From the NCBI GenBank assembly GCA_027485075.1, contig JAIXRT010000070.1, forward strand, positions 1 through 12,615: a DNA stretch of 12,615 nt, in the 5' to 3' direction. Every line of letters starts with the position of its first letter. The first letter of the stretch is position 1. The DNA comes from Cytophagaceae bacterium (GTDB taxonomy: Bacteria; Bacteroidota; Bacteroidia; Cytophagales; Spirosomataceae). The notes below the pieces were generated by a model that searched no databases, was not told the DNA's origin, and saw nothing but the letters and a program-made list of their open reading frames with translations. Below are positions 7,127-12,615 of this stretch, one piece after another. The position numbers and the translations under genes were made by a program.

Positions 7127-8004
7127 GCTTTTGGATGGGCTTGTTTGTAGATCTCTTTTAATTTTTCCATTGAATTGTGTGTGTACACCTGCGTGGCAGC
7201 CAGATTCGCGTGTCCTAATAATTCTTTGATGGCATTCAAATCAGCACCCCGATTTAGCAAATGGGTCGCATAGCTGTGGCGCAAAATGTGCGGCGATAGC
7301 TTTTCAGAGGTACTTATTTCACCCAATTGCTTTTTGATCAATCTTTGAATGAACATCGGATACGCTTGTTCACCTTTGTCCGTTAAAATCAAGTAGTCAC
7401 TCGAAAACGTATTTAGTTCGTTGTATTGGCGGATGAATTGTACCAATAAATCGGGGATCGGAATCACCCGTTCCTTATTTCGTTTTCCAATAACGCGAAG
7501 CGTTTTAGCCGAGAGGTTAATTTGATTGGTACGCAGATCTATCAATTCAGCCAAACGCATGCCTGTCCCATACAATAGAAATAGTACGAGCTGGTCACGC
7601 GCTTCAGAAAAGCTTGACGCAGGTTCTTGATTCACCTCCAATAAAGGAGCCATTTCAGATTCTCGAACAAAATGGGGGAGGCTTTTACGAGTTTTGACCA
7701 TGCGTACGGCCGACATGGGATTTTCCCGGATGTCGCCTCTGCGCAGCATAAATTTGAATAAGGTGCGTAAGGAAGCTAATTTTCGATTGATGGACCGATT
7801 TTGAATATCGTCATGTGCCAGCGAAGCCAGCCAAGCTCGAACGATCGGGGCGCGTACTTCAGCTAATGAAAGTTCAGGGTACTCGGACGCCAAAAAGGCA
7901 CAAAATTGAAGTAAATCAGTGGAATAAGCGCTGGTGGTGTGTTTACTTAGTCGGCGCTCAACGGTCAAATGGACCAAAAAAAAATTGACTACTTCCAGAT
8001 TCAT
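7123..8004 (-). CDS. xerC: Tyrosine recombinase XerC
   Basis: The 293-residue protein has the usual XerC/D length and layout: an N-terminal SAM-like DNA-binding domain (about 1-88, with VERRLSKHTTSAYSTDL) and a catalytic domain carrying the full active-site set: R150 (GTGMRLAEL), K174 (VIGKRNKERV), H239 and R242 (SPHILRHSYATHLL), H265 (ELLGHANLAATQVYTH) and the nucleophile Y274. It acts with a second Xer recombinase at dif to resolve chromosome dimers. Position directly after rpsU is the arrangement I know for xerC in Bacteroidota and is the reason for the symbol; sequence alone gives XerC/XerD. The ATG at 8004 fits the family N-terminus. That start codon lies in the loop of a 13-bp hairpin followed by nine U, so expression may be attenuated. 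The TAA stop overlaps the thrB stop. Confidence 0.93.
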   Translation of the reverse strand: MNLEVVNFFLVHLTVERRLSKHTTSAYSTDLLQFCAFLASEYPELSLAEVRAPIVRAWLASLAHDDIQNRSINRKLASLRTLFKFMLRRGDIRENPMSAVRMVKTRKSLPHFVRESEMAPLLEVNQEPASSFSEARDQLVLFLLYGTGMRLAELIDLRTNQINLSAKTLRVIGKRNKERVIPIPDLLVQFIRQYNELNTFSSDYLILTDKGEQAYPMFIQRLIKKQLGEISTSEKLSPHILRHSYATHLLNRGADLNAIKELLGHANLAATQVYTHNSMEKLKEIYKQAHPKA

Positions 8005-8024
8005 ATCTCGAAAGTAGTCAATTT
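7976..8024 (-). terminator. Terminator-like hairpin over the xerC start codon
   Basis: Read on the minus strand, AAATTGACTACTT (8024-8012) pairs perfectly with AAGTAGTCAATTT (7994-7982) around a 17-nt loop, and the T run continues to 7976, giving nine T in a row. This is the form of an intrinsic terminator for the rpsU transcript, although the stem is AT-rich (3 G:C pairs of 13). The loop contains the xerC ATG (8004-8002) and the 3' arm encodes its residues 4-8. The opposite strand has no comparable T tract, so the polarity is minus. Confidence 0.6.
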
Positions 8025-8040
8025 CTCGGAGTTTGGTAAA

Positions 8041-8235
8041 CTAGTTGTTTACGTTACCGTATGTGATCTGCTTGTAAGCAGCGCGAATCATTTCCTTACG
8101 ACGAGCAATCGAAGGTTTTTCAAAAGCGGATCTTCTACGTAATTCTTTAACTACACCCGTTTTTTCAAACTTTTTCTTAAAGCGCTTAAGTGCTTTATCA
8201 ATTGACTCGTTCTCTTTGATTGAAATAATTAACAT
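8041..8235 (-). CDS. rpsU: Small ribosomal subunit protein bS21
   Basis: The 64-residue basic protein MLIISIKENESIDKALKRF... contains the S21 signature, including RRRSAFEKPSIARRKE in the middle, and has the standard length. bS21 binds the 30S platform next to the 3' end of 16S rRNA. In Flavobacterium johnsoniae bS21, with bS18 and bS6, helps cover the anti-Shine-Dalgarno sequence, which fits the general lack of Shine-Dalgarno sites here. The gene has its own promoter, diverges from metG and is followed after 36 nt by xerC, with a terminator-like hairpin across the junction that would favour bS21 over XerC output. Confidence 0.96.
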   Translation of the reverse strand: MLIISIKENESIDKALKRFKKKFEKTGVVKELRRRSAFEKPSIARRKEMIRAAYKQITYGNVNN

Positions 8236-8242
8236 GTATTTT

Positions 8243-8250
8243 TCTCTTTT
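8243..8250 (-). promoter_or_regulatory. Purine-rich partial Shine-Dalgarno of rpsU
   Basis: On the minus strand AAAAGAGA ends 7 nt before the rpsU ATG. It is only a partial match to an AGGAGG-type site, but it is one of the few such purine tracts before a start in this window. In Flavobacterium, rpsU is reported to be controlled through a Shine-Dalgarno sequence, so the site may matter for autoregulation. Confidence 0.3.
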
Positions 8251-8265
8251 GAATTAAATTGTGTG

Positions 8266-8296
8266 CAAATGTACACTTATAAATTTGAAGATGCAA
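8266..8296 (-). promoter_or_regulatory. Promoter of rpsU-xerC
   Basis: On the minus strand TTG (8296-8294, within CTTG) is followed after 20 bp by TACATTTG (8273-8266), a full match to the Bacteroidota -7 box TAnnTTTG. The predicted start near 8260 gives a leader of about 25 nt. Confidence 0.6.
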
Positions 8297-8331
8297 GTGG
8301 TCTTTCTAAATTTTCGTTAGGTATTTTTACT

Positions 8332-8339
8332 TATTTTTG
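8332..8339 (+). promoter_or_regulatory. Candidate -7 element of metG
   Basis: TATTTTTG fully matches TAnnTTTG and lies 21 nt before the metG ATG, back to back with the rpsU promoter. No clear TTTG is seen at the usual spacing; TTTC around 8312 is the nearest weak candidate and is too close. Confidence 0.45.
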
Positions 8340-8360
8340 TAATTCATTTTACTCTAGATT

Positions 8361-10391
8361 ATGTCGGATTTTGCGCGGACTACGGTCACTGCGGCCTTGA
8401 TTTATGCCAATGGCCCCATTCATATAGGTCATTTGGCAGGTTGTTATTTGCCTGCAGATATCTATGTTCGGTACTTGCGGTTGAAAAAACAGGAAGTCAT
8501 TTTTGTCTCTGGAACGGATGAGCATGGGGTGCCAATTACGATTAAAGCGCAAAAGGAGGGGAAAACGCCCCAACAAGTCGTTGATCATTATTATAAGGAA
8601 ATCAAGTCTTCATTTGAGGAATTTGGTATTTCATTTGATATCTATGGTCGGACATCCGATCCAGCACATCACAAAATGTCTCAGGATTTTTTCTTGAAGC
8701 TTTACCAAGATGGCAAGTTTATCGAGGAAGTGACCGAGCAGTATTATGATGAGGCGGCAGATCAGTTTCTAGCGGATCGATATATTACGGGCGATTGTCC
8801 GAAATGCCAACAGCCCGGAGCTTATGGAGATCAATGTGAAAAATGTGGTTCAGCCTTGTCACCCACCGAATTGATTAATCCAAAATCCACATTAAGCGGA
8901 GCTTCACCTATACTTAAAGAAACCAAAAACTGGTTTTTGCCCTTAGATCAATGGCAAGGCGAGTTAGAAAAATATGTCAATTCCCATCCAGAATGGAAGT
9001 CCAATGTCAGTGGTCAAGTGAAATCTTGGTTGCAGGATGGTTTGCGTCCACGTGCGATGACCCGTGATTTAAGCTGGGGCGTGCCTATTCCTTTGCCGGA
9101 TACGGAGGGGAAAGTGTTGTATGTATGGTTTGACGCGCCGATTGGATATGTGTCGATGACAAGCCAACTGACCCCCGATTGGGAAAAATGGTGGAAAGCG
9201 GAGGATAGTCGGATTGTTCATTTCATCGGCAAGGATAATATTGTATTTCACTGCTTGATTTTCCCGGCGATGTGCATGGCGCATGGTGGGTATCAATTAG
9301 CGGATCAGGTACCGGCGAACGAGTTTATGAACTTGGAAGGGGATAAGATATCCACTTCACGCAATTGGGCGGTGTGGTTGCATGAATATTTGAAGGAATT
9401 CCCAGGCAAACAAGATGTGTTGCGTTATGCCTTGACGGCTTCTAGTCCAGAAACGAAGGATGCTGATTTTACGTGGGCGGATTTTCAAACGAAAAATAAT
9501 TCAGAGTTAGTTGCCATTTTGGGCAATTTTGTGAATCGTGCATTTGTGCTGATTGACAAGAATTTCGAGGGTATTGTACCTGAAAAAGCAGCTGGAACAG
9601 GCCTAGAGGCGGATGTTATCGCGGCTTTGGCAGAGATACCGGCTAAATTAGATCAAGCTTTAGCTACCTATAAATTCCGTGACGCCTTGGTGTATGCGAT
9701 GGAGATTGCACGTATCGGAAATAAGTATTTGGCTGATGCCGAACCTTGGAAGATCATTAAGGAAGATCGGGACAAAGCTGGTACGGTCTTGAATTATGCG
9801 GTACAACTCGTGGCGCATGCGTCCTTAGCGCTTGAGCCGTTTATTCCGTTTACGGCAGCTCGTCTACGGACAGCGCTGGGTTTAGCGGATGCCGACTGGT
9901 CAGCCATCGGAAATTTTGAATTGATTCCCGCGGGTCAAAAGCTAGCAAATCCAGGTTTGTTGTTCGAGAAACTAGAGGATGATGTTATTCAAGCACAAGT
10001 AGATAAGTTAAAAGCGACAAAAGCACAGATGGAATTAGCAAGTAAGCAGGTTGCGCCTATCAAGGAAACGATTGATTTTGATTCATTTGCAAAGATGGAT
10101 ATGCGTATCGGTCAAATCACGGCAGCTGAAAAGGTTGAGAAAAGTAAGAAATTATTAAAATTGACCGTTAATGATGGCCTGAAAGATCGGACCATTTTAA
10201 GTGGAATTGCGGAGCATGTTGAACCGGAAGCGATTATTGGAAAGCAAGTAACATTCTTAGCAAATTTAGCACCACGCAAGATTATGGGTCAAGAAAGTGA
10301 AGGGATGATCTTGATGGCAGAAGATGCAGATGGCAGTTTAGCCTTTGTTCAGCCAAGTAAATCAGTTTGGAACGGAGCGAGTATCAGTTAA
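8361..10391 (+). CDS. metG: Methionyl-tRNA synthetase with C-terminal tRNA-binding domain
   Basis: The 676-residue class I synthetase charges tRNA-Met. The HIGH motif is at residues 21-24 ([10 protein letters not shown]). A CP-insert zinc knuckle with two CxxC pairs ([18 protein letters not shown], near 145-162) follows. The KMSKS loop is read as KISTS at 329-333 ([12 protein letters not shown]), which keeps the first lysine and the second serine. The anticodon-binding helical domain follows (about 380-540). From about 570 to the end is the OB-fold Trbp111-like domain ([20 protein letters not shown]), which aids dimerisation and tRNA binding. Length agrees with the long bacterial form. The start has no Shine-Dalgarno sequence but leads directly into the Rossmann fold. 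A strong hairpin ends the transcript 23 nt after the stop. Confidence 0.97.
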   Translation: MSDFARTTVTAALIYANGPIHIGHLAGCYLPADIYVRYLRLKKQEVIFVSGTDEHGVPITIKAQKEGKTPQQVVDHYYKEIKSSFEEFGISFDIYGRTSDPAHHKMSQDFFLKLYQDGKFIEEVTEQYYDEAADQFLADRYITGDCPKCQQPGAYGDQCEKCGSALSPTELINPKSTLSGASPILKETKNWFLPLDQWQGELEKYVNSHPEWKSNVSGQVKSWLQDGLRPRAMTRDLSWGVPIPLPDTEGKVLYVWFDAPIGYVSMTSQLTPDWEKWWKAEDSRIVHFIGKDNIVFHCLIFPAMCMAHGGYQLADQVPANEFMNLEGDKISTSRNWAVWLHEYLKEFPGKQDVLRYALTASSPETKDADFTWADFQTKNNSELVAILGNFVNRAFVLIDKNFEGIVPEKAAGTGLEADVIAALAEIPAKLDQALATYKFRDALVYAMEIARIGNKYLADAEPWKIIKEDRDKAGTVLNYAVQLVAHASLALEPFIPFTAARLRTALGLADADWSAIGNFELIPAGQKLANPGLLFEKLEDDVIQAQVDKLKATKAQMELASKQVAPIKETIDFDSFAKMDMRIGQITAAEKVEKSKKLLKLTVNDGLKDRTILSGIAEHVEPEAIIGKQVTFLANLAPRKIMGQESEGMILMAEDADGSLAFVQPSKSVWNGASIS

Positions 10392-10414
10392 AATCTCGTT
10401 ATTTCATTAAATAA

Positions 10415-10447
10415 AAATAAGGCCAGAAGAAACTTCTGGCCTTATTT
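10415..10447 (+). terminator. Intrinsic terminator of metG (also usable on the minus strand)
   Basis: AAATAAGGCCAGAAG (10415-10429) and CTTCTGGCCTTATTT (10433-10447) form a perfect 15-bp stem with an AAA loop. The flanking A and T tracts make it usable in both directions. It follows the metG stop at 10391. Confidence 0.88.
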
Positions 10448-10452
10448 GTATA

Positions 10453-10479
10453 ACCTCTAAACCTATTTAACTATGAAAA
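10453..10479 (+). repeat. 27-nt direct repeat ending in ATGAAAA, copy 1
   Basis: The block starts ACCTCTAAACCTATTT and ends AACTATGAAAA. It is identical over 27 nt to 10571-10597, 118 nt away. It begins 5 nt after the metG terminator and is enclosed by a 10-bp inverted repeat (TATTTGTATA 10443-10452, TATACAAATA 10482-10491). Confidence 0.9.
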
Positions 10480-10511
10480 TTTATACAAATATAGGTGTTT
10501 TCTTTAATTAA
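10473..10511 (+). other. Possible 12-residue ORF at repeat copy 1
   Basis: The ATG inside the repeat opens a frame MKIYTNIGVFFN followed by TAA. It resembles the peptide of copy 2 at the start (MK, then Y and N). No promoter lies between it and the preceding terminator, so translation is doubtful. It may be the remnant start of a lost gene. Confidence 0.2.
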
Positions 10512-10533
10512 TATGAGTTTAGTGCAAAAAAAT

Positions 10534-10566
10534 AAAAAAGGTGCCGTTAAAAACAGCACCTTTTTT
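10534..10566 (-). terminator. Terminator of the orphan secreted-protein gene (usable in both directions)
   Basis: AAAAAAGGTGC (10534-10544) pairs with GCACCTTTTTT (10556-10566). The stem continues past a C/A mismatch with GTT/AAC around an AAA loop. On the minus strand the T tract is long (13 T broken by one A), so it best serves the gene at 11082-10609. On the plus strand six T follow, so it could also catch metG read-through. Confidence 0.82.
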
Positions 10567-10570
10567 GATT

Positions 10571-10597
10571 ACCTCTAAACCTATTTAACTATGAAAA
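10571..10597 (+). repeat. 27-nt direct repeat ending in ATGAAAA, copy 2
   Basis: Identical to 10453-10479 and again placed right after a hairpin (4-nt gap). The preceding hairpins differ in sequence, so structure plus this block is what is repeated. Similarity continues weakly downstream as TACAA after 4 to 5 nt in both copies. Confidence 0.9.
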
Positions 10598-10632
10598 CTA
10601 CTTACAATCTAATTTTGAAACACAACTACTAA
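10591..10632 (+). other. Possible 13-residue ORF at repeat copy 2
   Basis: The ATG of the repeat opens MKTTYNLILKHNY followed by TAA at 10630-10632. The frame overlaps the last 24 nt of the minus-strand secreted-protein gene. Similarity to the copy 1 peptide is limited to the first few residues. There is no independent evidence of expression. Confidence 0.2.
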
Positions 10633-11082
10633 ATCTTCATTTTGTTCAGAAATAGTGTTTAAATCTGCTTCAATTTTTGGTTCTGTACCTAAAACAGCCC
10701 AAATCGTGTTAATTGCTTTGGCTGATTTATTGATTTCTTTGATCCAATTTGACGTTTTTTCGCTTGTAGATGCTTGGTTTACAATAGACTTAACTGTTTC
10801 GTTAAACAAAGCTTGCTCAGCTTTGGTTGCCTTTAGGTAAGCCGACTGGTTGTTCTGATAATTCTCTAAAATTGAAATTGTCAAACTAGCTGTCGATGAT
10901 GCACTTGCACCTGCGTAATCTTTCTTTATTAAATTCTGAATTACTTCAGAAAGAGTTTCTTTTTTGATAGACAACCCTGTTGTCGATACATCTACTGTAG
11001 ATGTTGTTCCGTTTGCTTTTGCCGCTGTTGCGATTAGGTTTAGTCCCACTAAAACACCAATCATTAAAATTTGCTTCTTCAT
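10609..11082 (-). CDS. Orphan secreted protein of unknown function
   Basis: The 157-residue protein has a clear signal peptide, MKKQILMIGVLVGLNLIATA, then AKA with predicted cleavage after A23 (AKA|NG). The mature part of about 134 residues is polar and probably mostly helical, with a Ser/Ala/Thr-rich patch (AGASASSTASLTIS, about 57-70), Asn/Gln/Lys-rich helices and an acidic end before VVVFQN. It has no cysteine, no lipobox and no second membrane segment, so it is probably a soluble periplasmic or exported protein. I recognise no family. It stands alone with a strong promoter (11147-11117) and a terminator (10566-10534). Other than the signal peptide nothing indicates function. The complete transcription unit supports a real gene. 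Confidence 0.75.
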   Translation of the reverse strand: MKKQILMIGVLVGLNLIATAAKANGTTSTVDVSTTGLSIKKETLSEVIQNLIKKDYAGASASSTASLTISILENYQNNQSAYLKATKAEQALFNETVKSIVNQASTSEKTSNWIKEINKSAKAINTIWAVLGTEPKIEADLNTISEQNEDLVVVFQN

Positions 11083-11116
11083 AAGAATGTTATATTTATT
11101 GATTAAATCAACGATA

Positions 11117-11147
11117 CAAAATTATTGCATTTTTTTAATATAACAAA
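11117..11147 (-). promoter_or_regulatory. Promoter of the orphan secreted-protein gene
   Basis: On the minus strand TTTG (11147-11144) is followed after 19 bp by TAATTTTG (11124-11117). Both boxes match the Bacteroidota consensus, and this is the best promoter in the window. The predicted start near 11110 falls in a palindrome, TTGATT-A-AATCAA (11099-11111), that could be an operator. Confidence 0.65.
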
Positions 11148-11158
11148 ACTTGCTTTTG

Positions 11159-11183
11159 CACAATTTTAGTTGGCGAAATTGTG
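11159..11183. repeat. Inverted repeat in the AT-rich gap before pth
   Basis: CACAATTT (11159-11166) and AAATTGTG (11176-11183) form a perfect 8-bp stem with a 9-nt loop, just upstream of the minus-strand promoter. No T tract follows on either strand, so it is not a typical terminator. The rest of the gap 11083-11330 is AT-rich and holds nothing else I can support. Confidence 0.5.
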
Positions 11184-11330
11184 TATTTCTCTATTTTCGA
11201 GATAAATTCAGAATAAATAGTAAGTTATTTTAATTATTTCCAAAGAAAATTTGGATAACAATTGTAAATCATTTGAAAAATTCTACACATGAAATTACGG
11301 AAAAATTCAAAGATTCTTTAAATAGTACAA

Positions 11331-11891
11331 TCATTGGTTGTATTTGTTCATTGTTTGTTGGATACCTTCCAAGCAAAAACTATCAATGATCTCATTGGAT
11401 CGATTTAGGATGAATGGGATAAGTCCAATTTCATCTTCGTTAAAGTTACTTAATACGAAATCGGCTTGTCTGCCTTTTGCGAAATCTGCGCCTATTCCCA
11501 TGCGCAAACGGCCATATTCTTGTGTTTGTAATACTCCTTCAATACTCTTTAATCCATTATGCCCGCCACTAGATCCTTTTGGTTTTAAGCGCAGTGTTTC
11601 ATAAGGCAAAGCAATATCATCCGTTAAGATGAGTAAGCGCTCCTTTTCAATTTTGAGTTGTTGGCACCAGTAATTCACCGCCTTGCCACTCAAATTCATA
11701 AACGTACTTGGCTTCAGTAAATAAACAACATGTCCTTTTAGCTTATAGGAGGTTATGGCGCCTAATCGATCCTGTTTGAAACTTACTTCCTTGGTTTTAG
11801 CTAAATAATCCACGGCCATAAAGCCGATGTTATGTCGAGTGAATAGATATTCGGGTCCGATGTTGCCTAGGCCAACGATTAAAAAGTTCAT
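11331..11891 (-). CDS. pth: Peptidyl-tRNA hydrolase
   Basis: The 186-residue enzyme cleaves peptidyl-tRNAs released by stalled ribosomes, recycling tRNA. The bacterial Pth signatures are complete: MNFLIVGLGNIGPEYLFTRH with N10 and the catalytic H20, FMNLSGKAV with N66, LLILTDDIALP with D91, and GSSGGHNGLKSI with H111 and N112, all at positions close to the family standard. I place the start at 11891 because the fold begins there; an in-frame ATG at 11912 would add seven residues (MLKFIHS) with no family counterpart. It diverges from the SDR gene across an 87-bp gap. No terminator is visible after its stop. Length is typical. Confidence 0.95.
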   Translation of the reverse strand: MNFLIVGLGNIGPEYLFTRHNIGFMAVDYLAKTKEVSFKQDRLGAITSYKLKGHVVYLLKPSTFMNLSGKAVNYWCQQLKIEKERLLILTDDIALPYETLRLKPKGSSGGHNGLKSIEGVLQTQEYGRLRMGIGADFAKGRQADFVLSNFNEDEIGLIPFILNRSNEIIDSFCLEGIQQTMNKYNQ

Positions 11892-11939
11892 GGAATGGAT
11901 AAATTTTAACACAAATTACGTCCAAATTTTTTAGATCAC

Positions 11940-11960
11940 CTCGAAGCATGTACCTTCGGG
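11940..11960 (+). promoter_or_regulatory. Small hairpin before the SDR gene
   Basis: CTCGAAG (11940-11946) pairs with CTTCGGG (11954-11960), seven pairs including one G-U, around a CATGTAC loop. It directly abuts an ATG at 11961 and ends 18 nt before the ATG I prefer at 11979. It could mask the upstream start. It has no T tract. Confidence 0.3.
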
Positions 11961-11978
11961 ATGAAAATTTCTATGGGT

Positions 11979-12615
11979 ATGAATAAGATTGCATGCATTA
12001 CAGGAGCTAGTTCGGGAATTGGTTGGGCTACCGCTAAAGCTTTATCGGCCGTTGGGTATCATTTAATTCTTTGCGGCAGACGCCAGGAACGTCTGGAGGC
12101 ATTGCAGCAAGAGTTGCCCACAGATTCCTATCTACTAACTTTTGACGTACAGCACCGCAATGAGGTAGAAGCCGCGTTTCAATCGCTGCCCGACGCATGG
12201 AAATCCATCGATGTCCTCATCAATAATGCGGGTAATGCCCATGGATTGAATGCGATTCAGGATGGAGATCCGGCGGATTGGGATGCCATGATGCACATGA
12301 ATGTAGATGGTTTATTATATGTGTCGCGGATGGTCATTCCGGGTATGATCGAACGGGCCAGTGGGCATATTGTCAACTTATCTTCTACGGCAGGAAAGCA
12401 AGTGTATGCCAACGGAAATGTGTATTGTGCCTCCAAGGCTGCTGTGGAAGCCCTCTCGCAAGGGATGCGTCTAGACTTGAATGTACATGGAATCAAAGTG
12501 TCCAATGTTGCGCCTGGTGCCGTAAATACAGATTTTTCAGCCGTACGATTTAAAGGAGATCTACAAAAAGCGGAAGCGGTTTATGCTGGCTTTGAGCCAT
12601 TAGTAGCTGCAGATG
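11979..12615 (+). CDS. Short-chain dehydrogenase, YdfG-like (runs off the right edge)
   Basis: The visible 212 residues are a classical SDR. NAD(P) loop TGASSGIG is at residues 8-15. GRRQERL (33-39) suggests NADP preference. INNAG is at 81-85, the catalytic serine at about 136 (NLSSTAG), and Y149/K153 in YCASK. The wider pattern, including WKSIDVLINNAG, HIVNLSSTAG and VRFKGDLQKAEAVY, closely resembles E. coli YdfG, an NADP-dependent 3-hydroxy acid dehydrogenase acting on L-allo-threonine, serine and 3-hydroxypropionate; the substrate here is an inference. Three in-frame ATGs (11961, 11973, 11979) compete. I chose the last because MNKIACITGAS matches the usual SDR N-terminus. About the last 35 to 40 residues are missing. 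Confidence 0.92.
   Translation, partial: MNKIACITGASSGIGWATAKALSAVGYHLILCGRRQERLEALQQELPTDSYLLTFDVQHRNEVEAAFQSLPDAWKSIDVLINNAGNAHGLNAIQDGDPADWDAMMHMNVDGLLYVSRMVIPGMIERASGHIVNLSSTAGKQVYANGNVYCASKAAVEALSQGMRLDLNVHGIKVSNVAPGAVNTDFSAVRFKGDLQKAEAVYAGFEPLVAAD

Noticed and set aside
7123..8004. xerC as an integrase of a mobile element
   Set aside because: It has housekeeping XerC length and motifs, sits in the conserved rpsU context, and has no att repeats or cargo genes around it.
11289..11321. Ten-codon frame MKLRKNSKIL in the gap before pth
   Set aside because: It is too short, has no promoter or conserved leader, and fits chance in AT-rich DNA.
11892..11912. Upstream ATG for pth at 11912
   Set aside because: It adds MLKFIHS before the MNFLIVGLGN fold start. 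Catalytic H20 numbering fits the start at 11891.
12257..12505. Antisense open frame opposite the SDR gene, and a plus-strand alternative at 12278-12553
   Set aside because: Both are out of frame with a textbook SDR that reads through the region without interruption.

Overview
The window looks like chromosomal core DNA from a Bacteroidota bacterium, most plausibly a Cytophagales-type lineage. The evidence is the promoter style (TTTG or TTG, about 20 bp, then TAnnTTTG, seen upstream of several genes), the near absence of Shine-Dalgarno sequences in front of clearly real genes, a MetG with the KISTS form of the KMSKS loop, and the rpsU-xerC pair. No plasmid, phage, insertion sequence, tRNA, rRNA or CRISPR array is visible.

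Layout: 1-942 (minus) is the N-terminal part of a TPR-repeat protein, cut by the left edge. Divergent from it run a Ppx/GppA-type exopolyphosphatase (1046-2005), an ExbB/TolQ proton channel subunit (2071-2730), its ExbD/TolR partner (2738-3148) and a DUF421/YetF-like membrane protein (3154-3666). A promoter and a 5' stem-loop then precede thrA (3733-6195, bifunctional aspartokinase/homoserine dehydrogenase) and thrB (6197-7126, homoserine kinase), which are 1 nt apart. On the minus strand, rpsU (8235 to 8041) is followed by the tyrosine recombinase xerC (8004 to 7123), whose stop overlaps the thrB stop. metG (8361-10391) diverges from rpsU. Then come two hairpins, each followed by the same 27-nt sequence ending in ATGAAAA (10415-10632), an orphan secreted protein (minus, 10609-11082) with a good promoter, an AT-rich 248-nt gap, pth (minus, 11331-11891) and a YdfG-like short-chain dehydrogenase cut by the right edge (11979-12615).

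Functionally, thrA-thrB covers aspartate to homoserine phosphate without a neighbouring thrC. exbB-exbD energise outer-membrane processes. rpsU, metG and pth serve translation, and xerC serves chromosome dimer resolution. The gene content is ordinary. The unusual signals are small: a 19-A homopolymer inside thrA, a terminator-like hairpin that holds the xerC start codon in its loop, and the duplicated hairpin-plus-leader module after metG.
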